Below are positions 37,890 to 48,182 of a DNA stretch of 64,000 nucleotides, piece by piece. The notes under the pieces were generated by a model. That model was not told where the DNA came from. It did not search any database and worked only from the letters and a program-made list of their open reading frames with translations. Position numbers and translations under genes: made by a program. The first letter of the stretch is position 1. Each line of letters starts with the position of its first letter. Source of the stretch: Brachyspira pilosicoli (GTDB lineage Bacteria > Spirochaetota > Brachyspiria > Brachyspirales > Brachyspiraceae); NCBI RefSeq assembly GCF_036997485.1, contig NZ_JAWLPU010000002.1, positions 496,001-560,000 of the forward strand. The letters run 5' to 3'.

Positions 37890-39587
37890 TTATTTATCAT
37901 CTGCCATCCAAGTACGTAGCAACTGAGCAACATCCTCTGGTCTCTCATGACTTACTCTTATAACCTCTTCCATTAATTTCTTACGAGCTGCATCCTCTAA
38001 ATTAATTTCAGTCATAGGCTCTTCATTAGCATTCATCATAGCTTGTCTACGCATTTCCATTTGCTTACGTTCAAGCTCTTCTTCTCTAAGTCTGCGTCTT
38101 CTAGCAAGCTCTTTCTGTATAGATCTGATTATAAGCACTAATATAAACAATGCTAATAATCCTATCATAGAAATTATAAGAACTCTCTTTATAAAATTGT
38201 TTCTTAATAATCTAGCATCTTCTGCATTAAATCTATCCCAATGGTCAAATTGAATATGTGTTACACTAACTTGGTCTCCTCTTTTTAAGTCATATCCTAT
38301 AGCAGCTTGCACTAATGCTGTAACATTTTTTATCTCATCAGCAGTTACTGGATGATATTCTCTTAAATAACTAGAACCATTAGTTATTATAGCATTACCA
38401 TTAGCATCATAAACCTTTGTCCATCTTCCGTCTAAAGCAACAGCAGCAGATATTTTACCTATCTGGTAGCTTCCTTTCTTTATAGCCTCATATCTTTTGC
38501 TTAATTCATAGTTATCTTGGCTATCTGTTTTTGTGTATGTTTGCCATCTGTCTGTTTTATCTTTATATCCAGGAGGAACATTCTCCTCTGCACCAGCTGC
38601 TCCCTGAGGTATAAATTGCTGACCTTTCCAATCTTCTGTTACTGTACGAGTTGATACTTGAACTTTATTTGTAAATTGACTGTCATCATAAGGTGTTGTT
38701 GGGTCATCTTCTTTAAGTATTATAGGAAGTACCAAATTATTTGTTATACTAATATCGTCCCATATAAGCTCTAATGCTATTGTAGTTTCTACTCTGTTTG
38801 TATATATTCTTCCTAATGTTTGTCTTATTTTATTTTCTATCTTTTTTCTCTCTCTATCAACTATTTTCAATTCTTCCTGAGCTACTTTTAATTTTAAGTT
38901 GGCAGCTTCATCTGTAAAATCGGTTAATACATAGCCTGTACTGTCTGTAATTGTTACAAACTCTGGCTTTAATTTATCAACACCCATAGCTATTAATTGC
39001 TGTAAGCCTCTAACTGTTTTTGGGTCTCTTAAAACTTCTTCTTTAAAAGGCTGTGCTTTGATTACTACTGATGCTGTAACTGGTGAATCTACATCTGTTA
39101 AATATTCTTTCTTAGGAAATGCTAAATCAACTGTAGCTTCTTGTACAAAATCTAATTTAGTTAAAAGCTGTGTTATTGCCTTTGTTAATGACCTTCTTTT
39201 GTTAATATCTAATTCTGCATCTGTAATACCAATGCGAGGAGCATCAAATAATTCCCATCCGTCTACTCCCATCGGCATTCTGCCTTCTTTTACCAATTCT
39301 AATTCGGCTTTAGCTTTATCAGCTTCATTGTTTAATGTAATAAATCCATTTCTATATTGATATTTTATATTATTTGCATCCAAAACAGCTATAACGTTTC
39401 TTGCATCTTCTTGTGTTAGTGCATTTTGAAATAATAATGTGCCTGCTCTTCTCGAAGTAAAAAATACTGTAGCTACTATTGCCCCCAAAGCAACTACTAA
39501 TACCCCTATAAGTATTGCCTTTTGTACTTTTGTAGTTTTTGCGAAAATATTTTTTACTTGCCCAATTAATTTATTCACAAAATCCAT
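37890..39587 (-). CDS. fliF: Flagellar MS-ring protein FliF
   Basis: 565 aa. Two membrane helices, about 24-46 and near the C-terminus (ISMIGLLALFILVLIIRSI), bracket the ring-building periplasmic region with YRNGFITLNNEADKAKAELELV and KEGRMPMGVDGWELFD. The cytoplasmic C-terminus (AARKKLMEEVIRVSHERPEDVAQLLRTWMAD) contacts FliG. It assembles the basal-body ring and houses the export gate. It is first in its operon, with its own promoter upstream, rather than following flgB-flgC-fliE. Confidence 0.97.
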   Translation of the reverse strand: MDFVNKLIGQVKNIFAKTTKVQKAILIGVLVVALGAIVATVFFTSRRAGTLLFQNALTQEDARNVIAVLDANNIKYQYRNGFITLNNEADKAKAELELVKEGRMPMGVDGWELFDAPRIGITDAELDINKRRSLTKAITQLLTKLDFVQEATVDLAFPKKEYLTDVDSPVTASVVIKAQPFKEEVLRDPKTVRGLQQLIAMGVDKLKPEFVTITDSTGYVLTDFTDEAANLKLKVAQEELKIVDRERKKIENKIRQTLGRIYTNRVETTIALELIWDDISITNNLVLPIILKEDDPTTPYDDSQFTNKVQVSTRTVTEDWKGQQFIPQGAAGAEENVPPGYKDKTDRWQTYTKTDSQDNYELSKRYEAIKKGSYQIGKISAAVALDGRWTKVYDANGNAIITNGSSYLREYHPVTADEIKNVTALVQAAIGYDLKRGDQVSVTHIQFDHWDRFNAEDARLLRNNFIKRVLIISMIGLLALFILVLIIRSIQKELARRRRLREEELERKQMEMRRQAMMNANEEPMTEINLEDAARKKLMEEVIRVSHERPEDVAQLLRTWMADDK

Positions 39588-39689
39588 TAGAATACCACCT
39601 TAAAAAGTTCTCTTTATATTGTATCGGTTATAGTTATGTTTACTTTATAAAAAAATTATGTTTATTTCCAAATTTTTTATATCTTTTAT

Positions 39690-39718
39690 ATATTAGTTTA
39701 CATAATTATTTTTGTCAA
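39690..39718 (-). promoter_or_regulatory. Promoter of the fliF operon
   Basis: On the minus strand: -35 TTGACA (39713-39718), 17-bp spacer, -10 TAATAT (39690-39695). It is a housekeeping (sigma-70) type promoter, not a sigma-28 flagellar type, predicting a leader of about 95 nt. Confidence 0.68.
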
Positions 39719-39803
39719 TAAGTAAACATAATATTTTTGACCCTTTATATTACTTTTTTCACTTTTTAAAGGTTTTACTATCATTTTTTATAATTTTCAC
39801 AAA

Positions 39804-40289
39804 TTAAAGATTTTGTATATAATTTTCAACCAAATCTAAAGAAAATAATACGCTTAAGCTTCTAATATTATCTCTGTCGCCATAGAATATATTTTTATAA
39901 GCTTTTATATAATTTTCTGCAGCTATGCATACAAATACCAACCCAACAGGCTTATCTTCAGTACCTCCATTTGGACCTGCTATTCCGCTTATCGCTATTG
40001 ATATATCACTATTCATTATTTTTCTGCTGTTTTCTGCCATTTCTAATACGCACTCTTCACTAACTGCACCATATTTTGACAAAGTTTCTTCTCTTACACC
40101 TATCATTTTATGCTTTACTTCATTAGAATATGTTACAAAAGAGCCTTCAAAGCATTCTGATGAACCACTTACAGACGTTATATAAGAAGAAAAAAGTCCG
40201 CCCGTGCAAGACTCGGCAGAAGTAATCTTTAATTTCTTTTCAATAAGAAGATTAACCACATTTTGAGATTTTATTTTTATTCTATCCAT
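39804..40289 (-). CDS. pncC: Nicotinamide-nucleotide amidase (CinA C-terminal type)
   Basis: 161 aa, consisting only of the CinA C-terminal domain. Motifs are TSAESCTGGLFSSYITSVSGSS, FVTYSNEVKHKMIGV, and ISGIAGPNGGTEDKPVGLV. PncC deamidates NMN to nicotinic acid mononucleotide in NAD salvage. The N-terminal MoCF-like domain found in full CinA is absent, as in stand-alone PncC. It follows azlD by 9 nt, so it is probably co-transcribed. Confidence 0.92.
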   Translation of the reverse strand: MDRIKIKSQNVVNLLIEKKLKITSAESCTGGLFSSYITSVSGSSECFEGSFVTYSNEVKHKMIGVREETLSKYGAVSEECVLEMAENSRKIMNSDISIAISGIAGPNGGTEDKPVGLVFVCIAAENYIKAYKNIFYGDRDNIRSLSVLFSLDLVENYIQNL

Positions 40290-40298
40290 AGTATCATC

Positions 40299-40634
40299 CT
40301 AAACAAAAATAACTTGCACTAAAAACATATATATAATCGTGCCTAAACCTATACTAATAAGTACATTTCTTTTAACAATTTGAAAAACAGCTACTATAAT
40401 TATAGATATTATTTCAGGCAAACCATAAGGGAATTTTATTATATTTATATCTTTTATGCAATATATTACAAGAAGAGCTATCATAGCATAAGGCATTATA
40501 TCACCCAAATATTTAATATATCTTCTCTCAGCAATAGACTTTCTTATTATTATAAAAGGCAAAAATCTTAAAATAGCCGTTGCAAAAACAATTATTAATG
40601 CCGTTATAAAAAGTTCTTTATTAGTCATTAACAT
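40299..40634 (-). CDS. azlD: AzlD-type transport protein
   Basis: 111 aa, about four membrane helices, with the AzlD hallmark TAILRFLPFIIIRK and IKYLGDIMPYAMIALLVIYC. AzlD pairs with AzlC to export branched-chain amino acids. Its start overlaps the end of azlC by 8-14 nt, indicating translational coupling. Confidence 0.9.
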   Translation of the reverse strand: MLMTNKELFITALIIVFATAILRFLPFIIIRKSIAERRYIKYLGDIMPYAMIALLVIYCIKDINIIKFPYGLPEIISIIIVAVFQIVKRNVLISIGLGTIIYMFLVQVIFV

Positions 40635-41343
40635 TTATTTTACCTTCTTTATGCTTATCAAAATTATAACTAACACTTATCACTATAAATATTAAAATCA
40701 TAGAAAGCACTATAAATATATTAGTTTTAAATATCAAAATAGGTATAGAACATACAAGCCCTATAATAGCCCCCTTATGATTATTATCACTATCAAGCCA
40801 CTGCTCTACAAATATCACCACAAATAGAGCAGTTAAAACAAAATCAAGTCCCTTAGTATTAAATTTAACTACATTTCCTATCAAACAGCCAATCAAAGTA
40901 CCCAAAGCCCAATAAATATAATCAAAAAAAGAAACAAAAAATAAAAACGCTTTTCTATTTATATTTTTAGGCACATTGCCGCTGCAAAGTATAGAAAAAG
41001 TTTCATCGCTCAAAGAAAATATTAAAAAAGGCTTTAATAAACCAGTTCCTTTATATTTGCTTACCATTGATATACCATAAAAAGACATTCTTGAATTTAC
41101 TGTTAATGTTAATATAAAAGCATATATAGGGTTAAAAGGAGCTAAAAACAAATAATTTATAGCTACATACTGCATACTTCCGCAATATGCCGCCATACTC
41201 ATAAATATAGCAAGAAAAGTGCTAAAACCCTTTGCCTTCATCAATATGCCATAAGCCATACCCAAAAATAAATACCCTATAAGAACTGGTATAGTCTTTG
41301 GAAGAGCATATTTTAATGTAGAAACTAATTCTTCTTTATTCAT
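40621..41343 (-). CDS. azlC: AzlC-type branched-chain amino acid exporter subunit
   Basis: 240 aa with several membrane helices. AzlC motifs include PVLIGYLFLGMAYGILM, AYCGSMQYVAINYL and NSRMSFYGIS, plus SLSDETFSILC. It forms the exporter with AzlD, encoded immediately downstream. Substrate is inferred from the family (branched-chain amino acids or analogues). Confidence 0.92.
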   Translation of the reverse strand: MNKEELVSTLKYALPKTIPVLIGYLFLGMAYGILMKAKGFSTFLAIFMSMAAYCGSMQYVAINYLFLAPFNPIYAFILTLTVNSRMSFYGISMVSKYKGTGLLKPFLIFSLSDETFSILCSGNVPKNINRKAFLFFVSFFDYIYWALGTLIGCLIGNVVKFNTKGLDFVLTALFVVIFVEQWLDSDNNHKGAIIGLVCSIPILIFKTNIFIVLSMILIFIVISVSYNFDKHKEGKINVND

Positions 41344-41415
41344 ATTTTTATGTTTTTTAATTATTTGTTAAATTATTGAATAGATATCATAATTAAATAT
41401 AAATTTATGTCAATA

Positions 41416-42159
41416 TTATATTTTTGATTTTATATTTTTTACTTTGTTTTCATCAGTATATTTAACGCTAAACTCAGGAGGTCTTAAAGTGGCCCCCATA
41501 AACACATTTTCATTTCTATATTGCATAACACTTTCAACTGTTTTGTTTGCTGTCATATGATATTCATTTGCTTTAACAGTATCTTTTATATATTCAATGT
41601 TTCTTTCATTTATTCCGCTTCCTGGCATTATTATTATTTTATCATTATATTTTTCAACTAATTCTTTTAATTTTATTATACCGCTCATAACATTAGCTTC
41701 ACCGCCTGAAGTAAGTATCCTCTCAAACCCAAGCGATATAATATCCTCGCATGCTTTATTTAAATCAGAACTTACATCTATTGCCCTATGAAATGTTGCC
41801 TTGCTGCTTCCCCATAAATCTAACAATTTAGAACATCTCTCTTTATCAACTTTTCCCTCTTTTGTAAGTATTCCAAACACTATGCCGTCAATTTTTAATT
41901 CTTTCATGAGTTTTATTTCTCTTTTCATTATTTCAAACTCAATATCATTATAACAAAAATCTCCTCCCCTAGGACGTACCATTGCATATATTGGTTTATT
42001 TACCTTTTCTCTTGCTAATTCCAAAACTCCATAACTTGGAGTTGTACCGCCCTCAAACATATTGCCGCAAAGCTCAACTCTGTCAGCTCCCCCTTTTTCA
42101 GCATTAATGCAAGACTCTACACTGTCCACGCATATTTCTATTTTTATATTTTTATTCAT
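41416..42159 (-). CDS. cutC: CutC family protein
   Basis: 247 aa from the ATG at 42159; a longer in-frame start at 42195 adds 12 hydrophobic residues and is less likely. A TIM-barrel with IEICVDSVESCINAEKGGADRVELC at the N-terminus, YAMVRPRGGDFCYND, and FHRAIDV. RILTSGGEANVM and IMPGSGINERNI also match the family. CutC was linked to copper homeostasis in E. coli, but its biochemical role is unsettled. It is a single gene, with azlC downstream after a 72-nt gap. Confidence 0.92.
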   Translation of the reverse strand: MNKNIKIEICVDSVESCINAEKGGADRVELCGNMFEGGTTPSYGVLELAREKVNKPIYAMVRPRGGDFCYNDIEFEIMKREIKLMKELKIDGIVFGILTKEGKVDKERCSKLLDLWGSSKATFHRAIDVSSDLNKACEDIISLGFERILTSGGEANVMSGIIKLKELVEKYNDKIIIMPGSGINERNIEYIKDTVKANEYHMTANKTVESVMQYRNENVFMGATLRPPEFSVKYTDENKVKNIKSKI

Positions 42160-42295
42160 GTTATTTATACCTAATAAATTTATATTTAAAAACATCTAAA
42201 TTATACTAAAAAAATATTAATTGTCAAAAATTAATATTAATAAATTATAACTACATTCAAAAAAATTTAGAAATATATTTATATAATTAAATTTA

Positions 42296-42323
42296 TTGAT
42301 ATTTATTTTTATGGGTTTATAAT
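42296..42323 (+). promoter_or_regulatory. Promoter of the small HExxH protein gene
   Basis: A -35 TTGATA at 42296-42301, 16-bp spacer, perfect -10 TATAAT at 42318-42323, about 30 nt before the ATG. Confidence 0.6.
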
Positions 42324-42353
42324 ATATTAGAGTAATTAAAAAAGGCGGTTTAT

Positions 42354-42755
42354 ATGGAAATAGGTGCTTATAGAAACAATACTATAAATAACATTACAAA
42401 TATTTCAGCTGTTTCAGCAAATAAAAAAACCCCAATAAGTGAAGTAGGTGTATGTAAGACTTGCGCTAATAGAACATATCAAGACGGCTCTAATGATATA
42501 GGAGTATCTTTCAAAACACCAACACATATAAGCCCTTCAAATGCCCCATCAGCTGTAGCCTCACACGAACAAGAGCATGTTGCAAACAATGAAAGAAATG
42601 CTCAAAAGTCTGGAGGTGAAGTATTATTTCAAAATGTTACATTAAACACATCTATATGCCCAGAATGTAAAAGAGTTTATGTTTCTGGAGGCGTAACAAA
42701 ATCAGCAATATCCGCCCCAAAAGATAAGGGGAGCAATGTTGATATTTATGCTTAA
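42354..42755 (+). CDS. Small HExxH protein with two CxxC motifs
   Basis: 133 aa, no signal peptide or membrane helix. It carries CKTC at 34-37, HEQEH at 71-75 with Glu80 downstream, and CPEC at 102-105. HExxH is the zinc-protease motif, and the CxxC pairs could bind a structural metal. The segment around VASHEQEHVANNE resembles the SprA-related family of putative metalloproteases, inferred by eye. Catalytic activity is unproven. It has its own promoter and GGCGG-like ribosome-binding site and is convergent with carB. Confidence 0.7.
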   Translation: MEIGAYRNNTINNITNISAVSANKKTPISEVGVCKTCANRTYQDGSNDIGVSFKTPTHISPSNAPSAVASHEQEHVANNERNAQKSGGEVLFQNVTLNTSICPECKRVYVSGGVTKSAISAPKDKGSNVDIYA

Positions 42756-42756
42756 A

Positions 42757-45700
42757 TTAAGCAATAGGCATTATACTAAAGTTCATTGATTCTATTACTC
42801 TAAGCAAAGCATAAGCTGTATCTAATGAAGTAATACATGATATATTATTTTCAGCAGAAGCACGTCTCAATTCTAAACTATCAGAATGAGTTTTGCTGTC
42901 GGTTGCTATTGTATTAATAACATAATCAACTTTTCCTAATCTTATAGTATCTATTATATCTTCAAATCCGCTTTCATAAATCTTTGAAACTTCTTTTATA
43001 TAAAGACCCTCTTTTCTAAGGAAATTAGCAGTTCCTTTTGTAGCATATATTCCGTATCCTATATTAGAAAATCGCTTTGCCATATCTACAATTTCAGGCT
43101 TATCATCATCTGCTATTGTAAAAAGAACATTTCCTTGAAGAGGTATTTTTATTCCGCTTGCAATTAGTGCTTTATAAAGTGCTTTTTCAAAGTTAATATC
43201 AAAACCCAATGCCTCACCTGTACTTTTCATCTCTGGACCAAGCACAGTGTCTACTTTTCTTAATTTGGCAAAAGAAAATACAGGAGCTTTAACAAATACT
43301 TTGTTAGATTCTTTTTTATATAAATCGTTATACCCTTGTTCTTTTAATGATTTTCCAAGTATGCACATTGTAGCAATATTAGCCATAGGTACATTAGTTA
43401 TCTTGCTTAAGAAAGGTACTGTTCTACTGCTTCTAGGATTAACTTCAAGAACATATACATTATCATCTCTATCAACTATAAATTGTATATTGTAAAGCCC
43501 TATAAAATTAAATCCTTCTCCTATTCTTTTTGTATAATCAATAATACTGTCTTTTACTTTTTTAGAAATAGTTTGAGGAGGGTATACGCTTATAGAATCT
43601 CCAGAGTGAATACCCGCTCTCTCTATATGCTCCATTATGCCTGGTATAAATACATTATGCTCATTGTCAGAAATAGCATCAGTTTCTATTTCTTTTCCTA
43701 CAATATATTTATCAATTAATATAGGAGCTTTATTGCTAACTTCTTTTACAGCAGTCTCCATATATATTTTTAAAGCAGCATCATTATAAACTATCTCCAT
43801 AGCACGCCCGCCTAATACATAACTAGGACGCACCAAAACAGGATATCCTATTTTGTTTGCTATTACTAAAGCTTCATCAACAGTTATAGCAGTTTCCCCT
43901 TTAGGCTGAGGTATATTAAGAGATTTTAGCATCTCTTCAAACTCATGTCTGTCTTCAGCTCTGTTAATATTTTCTAAAGAAGTGCCAAGTATATTAACCC
44001 CATGCATTACAAGTTTTTCAGCTAAGTTAATGGCAGTCTGACCTCCAAATTGAACAATAACCCCTTTAGGTTTTTCAAGCTCCACTATATGCATAACATC
44101 TTCTATAGTGAGAGGTTCAAAATAAAGTTTGTCAGATATTGAAAAATCTGTTGATACTGTTTCAGGGTTATTGTTTATTACTATAGCCTCATAACCTGCT
44201 TCTCTTATAGTCATAACAGAGTGAACTGTAGAATAATCAAACTCAACTCCCTGTCCAATCCTTATAGGTCCAGAACCTAAAACAATAATGCTTTCTTTAT
44301 CGCTTTTTATAGATTCATTTTCTTGTTCATAAGTAGAGTAGAAATAAGGAGTCTCACTTTCAAACTCTCCCGCACAAGTATCAACCATTTTATATACTGG
44401 AACAATACCATTTTCATGTCTTAATTTGTATATATCAATTTCTTCCACTCCCCAAACTTTGGCTATATAACTATCAGAAAAACCTCTCTCTTTAGATTCT
44501 CTTAAAATATCTATATCCATTTTATTTTTAGATAATTTATTTTCTAACTCTATTATATTTTTTATTTTATCTAAAAAGAATTTATCAATATGAGTAATAT
44601 CTATTATGTCTTTTATATCTTCTTTTCGTCTTATAAGTTCGGCTATAATAAATATTCTTAAATCATCTCTTAATTCTATACGCTCCCATAATTTTTTTGT
44701 GGTATATTCAGAAACATCTTTATGAATTATATGGTCGCATTTTATTTCAAGAGAGCGAACAGCTTTTAGAAATGATTCTTCAAAATTACGCCCTATGCTC
44801 ATCACTTCGCCTGTAGCTTTCATCTGTGTGCCTAATTGTCTGTCTGCGTTAGGGAATTTATCAAATGGAAGTCTTGGGAATTTTGTAACTATATAATCAA
44901 TAGAAGGCTCAAAACAAGCAAAACTTTTTTTAGTGATAGGGTTAAGTATTTCATCTAAAGTCATACCCACCGCTATTTTTGCACTTATTTTAGCAATAGG
45001 GTAGCCTGTAGCTTTACTAGCCAAAGCACTTGAACGAGATACCCTAGGATTAACCTCTATTATATAATACTTAAAGCTATTAGGGTCTAATGCAAGCTGC
45101 ACATTACAGCCCCCGCATATTTTTAAAGCTCTTATTATTTTAAGGCTCACATTTCTAAGCATTTGATTTTCTCTGTCGCTTAGTGTCTGACAAGGAGCAA
45201 CAACTATGCTATCTCCCGTATGTATTCCAACAGGGTCAACATTTTCCATATTACATACCACTATTGCATTGTCATTATTATCACGCATAACCTCATATTC
45301 TATTTCTTTGTATCCCGCAATGCTCTTTTCAACCAAACATTCATGAACAGGGCTTATTTTTAATCCAGTCTCGCATATCTCAATTAATTCTTTTTCATTG
45401 CGTGCAAACCCGCCTCCAGTTCCCCCAAGTGTATATGCAGGACGCACAACCAAGTGATATCCTATTTTGTTTGCAAACTCTATTGCCTCTTCAACACTAT
45501 GCACAATCACACTTTCTGGCACTGGCTCGTTTATATCATTCATAAGCTGTTTAAAAAGCTCTCTGTCTTCTGCAGTGTTTATAGCATTCAAGTCCGTTCC
45601 TAATACTTCAACATTGTATTCGTCTAATATACCGCTTTCAGCAAGCTCAACTACTAAATTAAGACCTGTTTGTCCTCCAAGAGAACCTAATATTGCATCT

Positions 45701-45960
45701 GGTCTCTCTTTATAAATTATTCTCTTAGCAAAATCCAAATTAATAGGCTCAATATATACTTTATCTGCTATAGCGGCATCAGTCATTATTGTAGCAGGAT
45801 TTGAATTTATAAGCACAACTTCGTATCCTTCCTCTTTCAAAGACTGACAAGCTTGTGTACCTGCATAATCAAACTCTGCAGCCTGTCCTATAATGATTGG
45901 TCCTGAACCTATTACTAATATTTTTTTTATATCTGTTCTTTTAGGCATTTTTCTCTCCAT
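42757..45960 (-). CDS. carB: Carbamoyl-phosphate synthase large subunit
   Basis: 1067 aa, full length. Two homologous ATP-grasp halves each carry the SGPIxIGQ motif: [26 protein letters not shown] and [35 protein letters not shown] and [12 protein letters not shown] mark the nucleotide sites, and a C-terminal MGS-like allosteric domain ends the protein. CarB makes carbamoyl phosphate for pyrimidines and arginine. It overlaps carA by 20 nt. Confidence 0.98.
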   Translation of the reverse strand: MERKMPKRTDIKKILVIGSGPIIIGQAAEFDYAGTQACQSLKEEGYEVVLINSNPATIMTDAAIADKVYIEPINLDFAKRIIYKERPDAILGSLGGQTGLNLVVELAESGILDEYNVEVLGTDLNAINTAEDRELFKQLMNDINEPVPESVIVHSVEEAIEFANKIGYHLVVRPAYTLGGTGGGFARNEKELIEICETGLKISPVHECLVEKSIAGYKEIEYEVMRDNNDNAIVVCNMENVDPVGIHTGDSIVVAPCQTLSDRENQMLRNVSLKIIRALKICGGCNVQLALDPNSFKYYIIEVNPRVSRSSALASKATGYPIAKISAKIAVGMTLDEILNPITKKSFACFEPSIDYIVTKFPRLPFDKFPNADRQLGTQMKATGEVMSIGRNFEESFLKAVRSLEIKCDHIIHKDVSEYTTKKLWERIELRDDLRIFIIAELIRRKEDIKDIIDITHIDKFFLDKIKNIIELENKLSKNKMDIDILRESKERGFSDSYIAKVWGVEEIDIYKLRHENGIVPVYKMVDTCAGEFESETPYFYSTYEQENESIKSDKESIIVLGSGPIRIGQGVEFDYSTVHSVMTIREAGYEAIVINNNPETVSTDFSISDKLYFEPLTIEDVMHIVELEKPKGVIVQFGGQTAINLAEKLVMHGVNILGTSLENINRAEDRHEFEEMLKSLNIPQPKGETAITVDEALVIANKIGYPVLVRPSYVLGGRAMEIVYNDAALKIYMETAVKEVSNKAPILIDKYIVGKEIETDAISDNEHNVFIPGIMEHIERAGIHSGDSISVYPPQTISKKVKDSIIDYTKRIGEGFNFIGLYNIQFIVDRDDNVYVLEVNPRSSRTVPFLSKITNVPMANIATMCILGKSLKEQGYNDLYKKESNKVFVKAPVFSFAKLRKVDTVLGPEMKSTGEALGFDINFEKALYKALIASGIKIPLQGNVLFTIADDDKPEIVDMAKRFSNIGYGIYATKGTANFLRKEGLYIKEVSKIYESGFEDIIDTIRLGKVDYVINTIATDSKTHSDSLELRRASAENNISCITSLDTAYALLRVIESMNFSIMPIA

Positions 45961-47026
45961 AATTGTTATTCATCATATCAATAAATTTATCAAATAAATA
46001 TTTGCTGTCCTCTGGTCCTGGATTAGATTCTGGGTGATATTGAACAGAGAATACTGGGAATTTTTTATGTTTTACTCCCTCGCAGCTTTCATCATTTAGA
46101 GATATATGAGTTAAAATTAAGTCTGTATTTACTAAACTCTCTTTTTCAACGGCATAACTATGATTTTGACTTGTGATGCTCACTTTATTAGTCTCCAAAT
46201 CTTTAACAGGGTGATTTCCTCCTCTGTGCCCGAACTTTAATTTTATAGTATTAGCACCGCATGCCAAACTTATAAGCTGATGCCCCAAACATATTCCAAA
46301 TATTGGCACTTTTCCTATAAGCTCTTTTATTGTATTGATTGATTCATTTACATCTTTTGGGTCGCCTGGTCCGTTTGAAAGCATTACTCCGTCTGGATTT
46401 AAACTCATTATGGTTTTAGAATCTGTATCATAAGGCACTACTATCAAATCGCAATCTCTTTTACTTAACTCTCTTATTATTCCAAGTTTTGCCCCGAAAT
46501 CTATTAGCACAACTTTTTTACCTCTATTTGGTATAGGAAATGCATTTTTTGTGGAAACTCTTTTCACATGGTCATTCATATATGGTGTATCTTTAAGCAT
46601 TTTTACTATATCATCTTTATTTTCTATAGTGTCGCTCATTATAGCTTTTAATGTTCCTAATTTTCTAATCTTTCTTGTTATAGCTCTGGTATCAATATTT
46701 TCTATAGCAGGAATATTTTTTAGTTTCAAAAACTCATCTATACTTTCTGCACTCCTAAAATTATTAGGACTTTTACAAGCCTCTTTTACTATAATACCAA
46801 ATATTGCAGGATTAAGGCTTTCAAAATCATCTCTGTTTATACCATAGTTTCCGATTAAAGGATAAGTCATAACAGTTATTTGCCCGCAGTATGATAAATC
46901 GGATAACACTTCCTGATAACCTGTCATAGATGTATTAAAAACTAATTCACCTATTTTGAAATTATCAGCACCAAAACCAAGTCCTTCATAATGACTTCCG
47001 TCTTCAAGTATTAAATAACGTTTCAA
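45941..47026 (-). CDS. carA: Carbamoyl-phosphate synthase small subunit
   Basis: 361 aa. The C-terminal class I glutamine amidotransferase domain has the catalytic Cys in [10 protein letters not shown] and the His/Glu in [13 protein letters not shown]-terminal [13 protein letters not shown] and [16 protein letters not shown] match CarA. It supplies ammonia to CarB. The start codon is TTG (complement of 47024-47026) with GGAAGG upstream. A strong hairpin with a T-run lies about 55 nt upstream. Confidence 0.97.
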   Translation of the reverse strand: MKRYLILEDGSHYEGLGFGADNFKIGELVFNTSMTGYQEVLSDLSYCGQITVMTYPLIGNYGINRDDFESLNPAIFGIIVKEACKSPNNFRSAESIDEFLKLKNIPAIENIDTRAITRKIRKLGTLKAIMSDTIENKDDIVKMLKDTPYMNDHVKRVSTKNAFPIPNRGKKVVLIDFGAKLGIIRELSKRDCDLIVVPYDTDSKTIMSLNPDGVMLSNGPGDPKDVNESINTIKELIGKVPIFGICLGHQLISLACGANTIKLKFGHRGGNHPVKDLETNKVSITSQNHSYAVEKESLVNTDLILTHISLNDESCEGVKHKKFPVFSVQYHPESNPGPEDSKYLFDKFIDMMNNNYGEKNA

Positions 47027-47080
47027 ATTTTACCTTCCTATAATTCTAAATTTTTTTTAGATTTTTGCTTAAAATAAAAA

Positions 47081-47119
47081 AAAGATTGGAAATCAACCGA
47101 AAGTCAATTTCCAATCTTT
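47081..47119 (-). terminator. Terminator or attenuator upstream of carA
   Basis: A perfect 13-bp stem (47081-47093 and 47107-47119) with a 13-nt loop, followed on the minus strand by TTTTTTTTATTTT. It lies about 170 nt after the upstream gene and 55 nt before carA. A TATAAT on the minus strand (near 47132-47137) would start transcription just ahead of the hairpin, making it a possible leader attenuator. Confidence 0.7.
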
Positions 47120-47288
47120 TTCTAAGATTATTATAAAACTGCTTAACTCGCAGAATTCTTTTTATTTGAAAATGTTTAAAAATCATAACTTTATTTTATT
47201 TTTTATTTTAAATAACTATAACATATATAATTAATATTACAATCATTTTTTATAAAAACAAAATAAAAGCCTATATAATTATTTTAAA

Positions 47289-48065
47289 TTATTTTGTGCT
47301 GGGACCAAACTTAAATCCTACCTGCAAACCTATATCAAAACTAGAATAAGCAATATCTTCAACTATCAAATATCTGCCAAAATTAGGGAAATTATTATTA
47401 TTAAGTAAATCATTATTAACAGAATAAACAGTAGGCTCTAAACCAAAATCATATCCTAAATATAATCCCACATTAATAGCTAAATTTTCCATAAAAAATA
47501 TAGAATAATCAAAAGTTAATTTTATATAAGGTATAACTTTATTATCAAAACCGTTTGAAATATCATTGTAAGTTATTTTTGTATTAGATTTAATATCACC
47601 ATTTTTTGAATAAAGTTTTCCAGCTAAAGGTATCTTCACTCCTCCGCCAATTCCTATAGCAAAATTATAAATATTAAACTTTGGAAGTAGTCCAACTTGA
47701 AGACTTTCAAAAGTATAAGTATCAGAAATATTTTTGTTAAGCTTACTTATATAAGAATAACTATCATGACTATAACCCAATTCTCCAAGAACACTTACTC
47801 CCATATTAGTATTAATAGCAAACATATATCCAATTTGAGCAGACACTCCAGCATCAAACCCTATACCATTATTTTTAGCAACAGCATTTCTCATAACTCC
47901 ATTATTGATATTATCATAATATTGAGCCAAATCAGTAAAGTCATAATCATAAACCCCAAAACTCATACCAATAGGAACATTTAAAATAAATTCAAAACCG
48001 CTATTTGCAAAGCTTGTAGCCGTTATAAAAATAAAAGCAAAAATAGAAAATATAAATTTTTTCAT
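47289..48065 (-). CDS. Probable outer-membrane beta-barrel protein
   Basis: 258 aa from the ATG at 48065, preceded by GGTGG; longer TTG/GTG starts would spoil the signal peptide (about 1-20, ending TSFANS). The mature protein alternates hydrophobic residues in strands: FEFILNVPIGMSFGVYD, GVSVLGELGYSHDSY, YIKLTFDYSIFF and NVGLYLGYDFG. It ends in SFDIGLQVGFKFGP. This fits a small 8-10-stranded barrel of the OmpW/porin kind. No specific family was recognised. Unlinked to its neighbours. Confidence 0.68.
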   Translation of the reverse strand: MKKFIFSIFAFIFITATSFANSGFEFILNVPIGMSFGVYDYDFTDLAQYYDNINNGVMRNAVAKNNGIGFDAGVSAQIGYMFAINTNMGVSVLGELGYSHDSYSYISKLNKNISDTYTFESLQVGLLPKFNIYNFAIGIGGGVKIPLAGKLYSKNGDIKSNTKITYNDISNGFDNKVIPYIKLTFDYSIFFMENLAINVGLYLGYDFGLEPTVYSVNNDLLNNNNFPNFGRYLIVEDIAYSSFDIGLQVGFKFGPSTK

Positions 48066-48182
48066 AAATTTCACCACCAATTTTATAATATAATAATAAT
48101 ATATATATTATTATAACTTTTTCATAACTTTTTTCCATAATTTTATATATTTTTATTTATAAATACAAAAAATAAATATTTT

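Noticed and set aside
47082-47288. PyrR binding loop in the carAB leader
   Set aside because: The conserved PyrR anti-antiterminator sequence is not visible; only the hairpin and T-run are supported.
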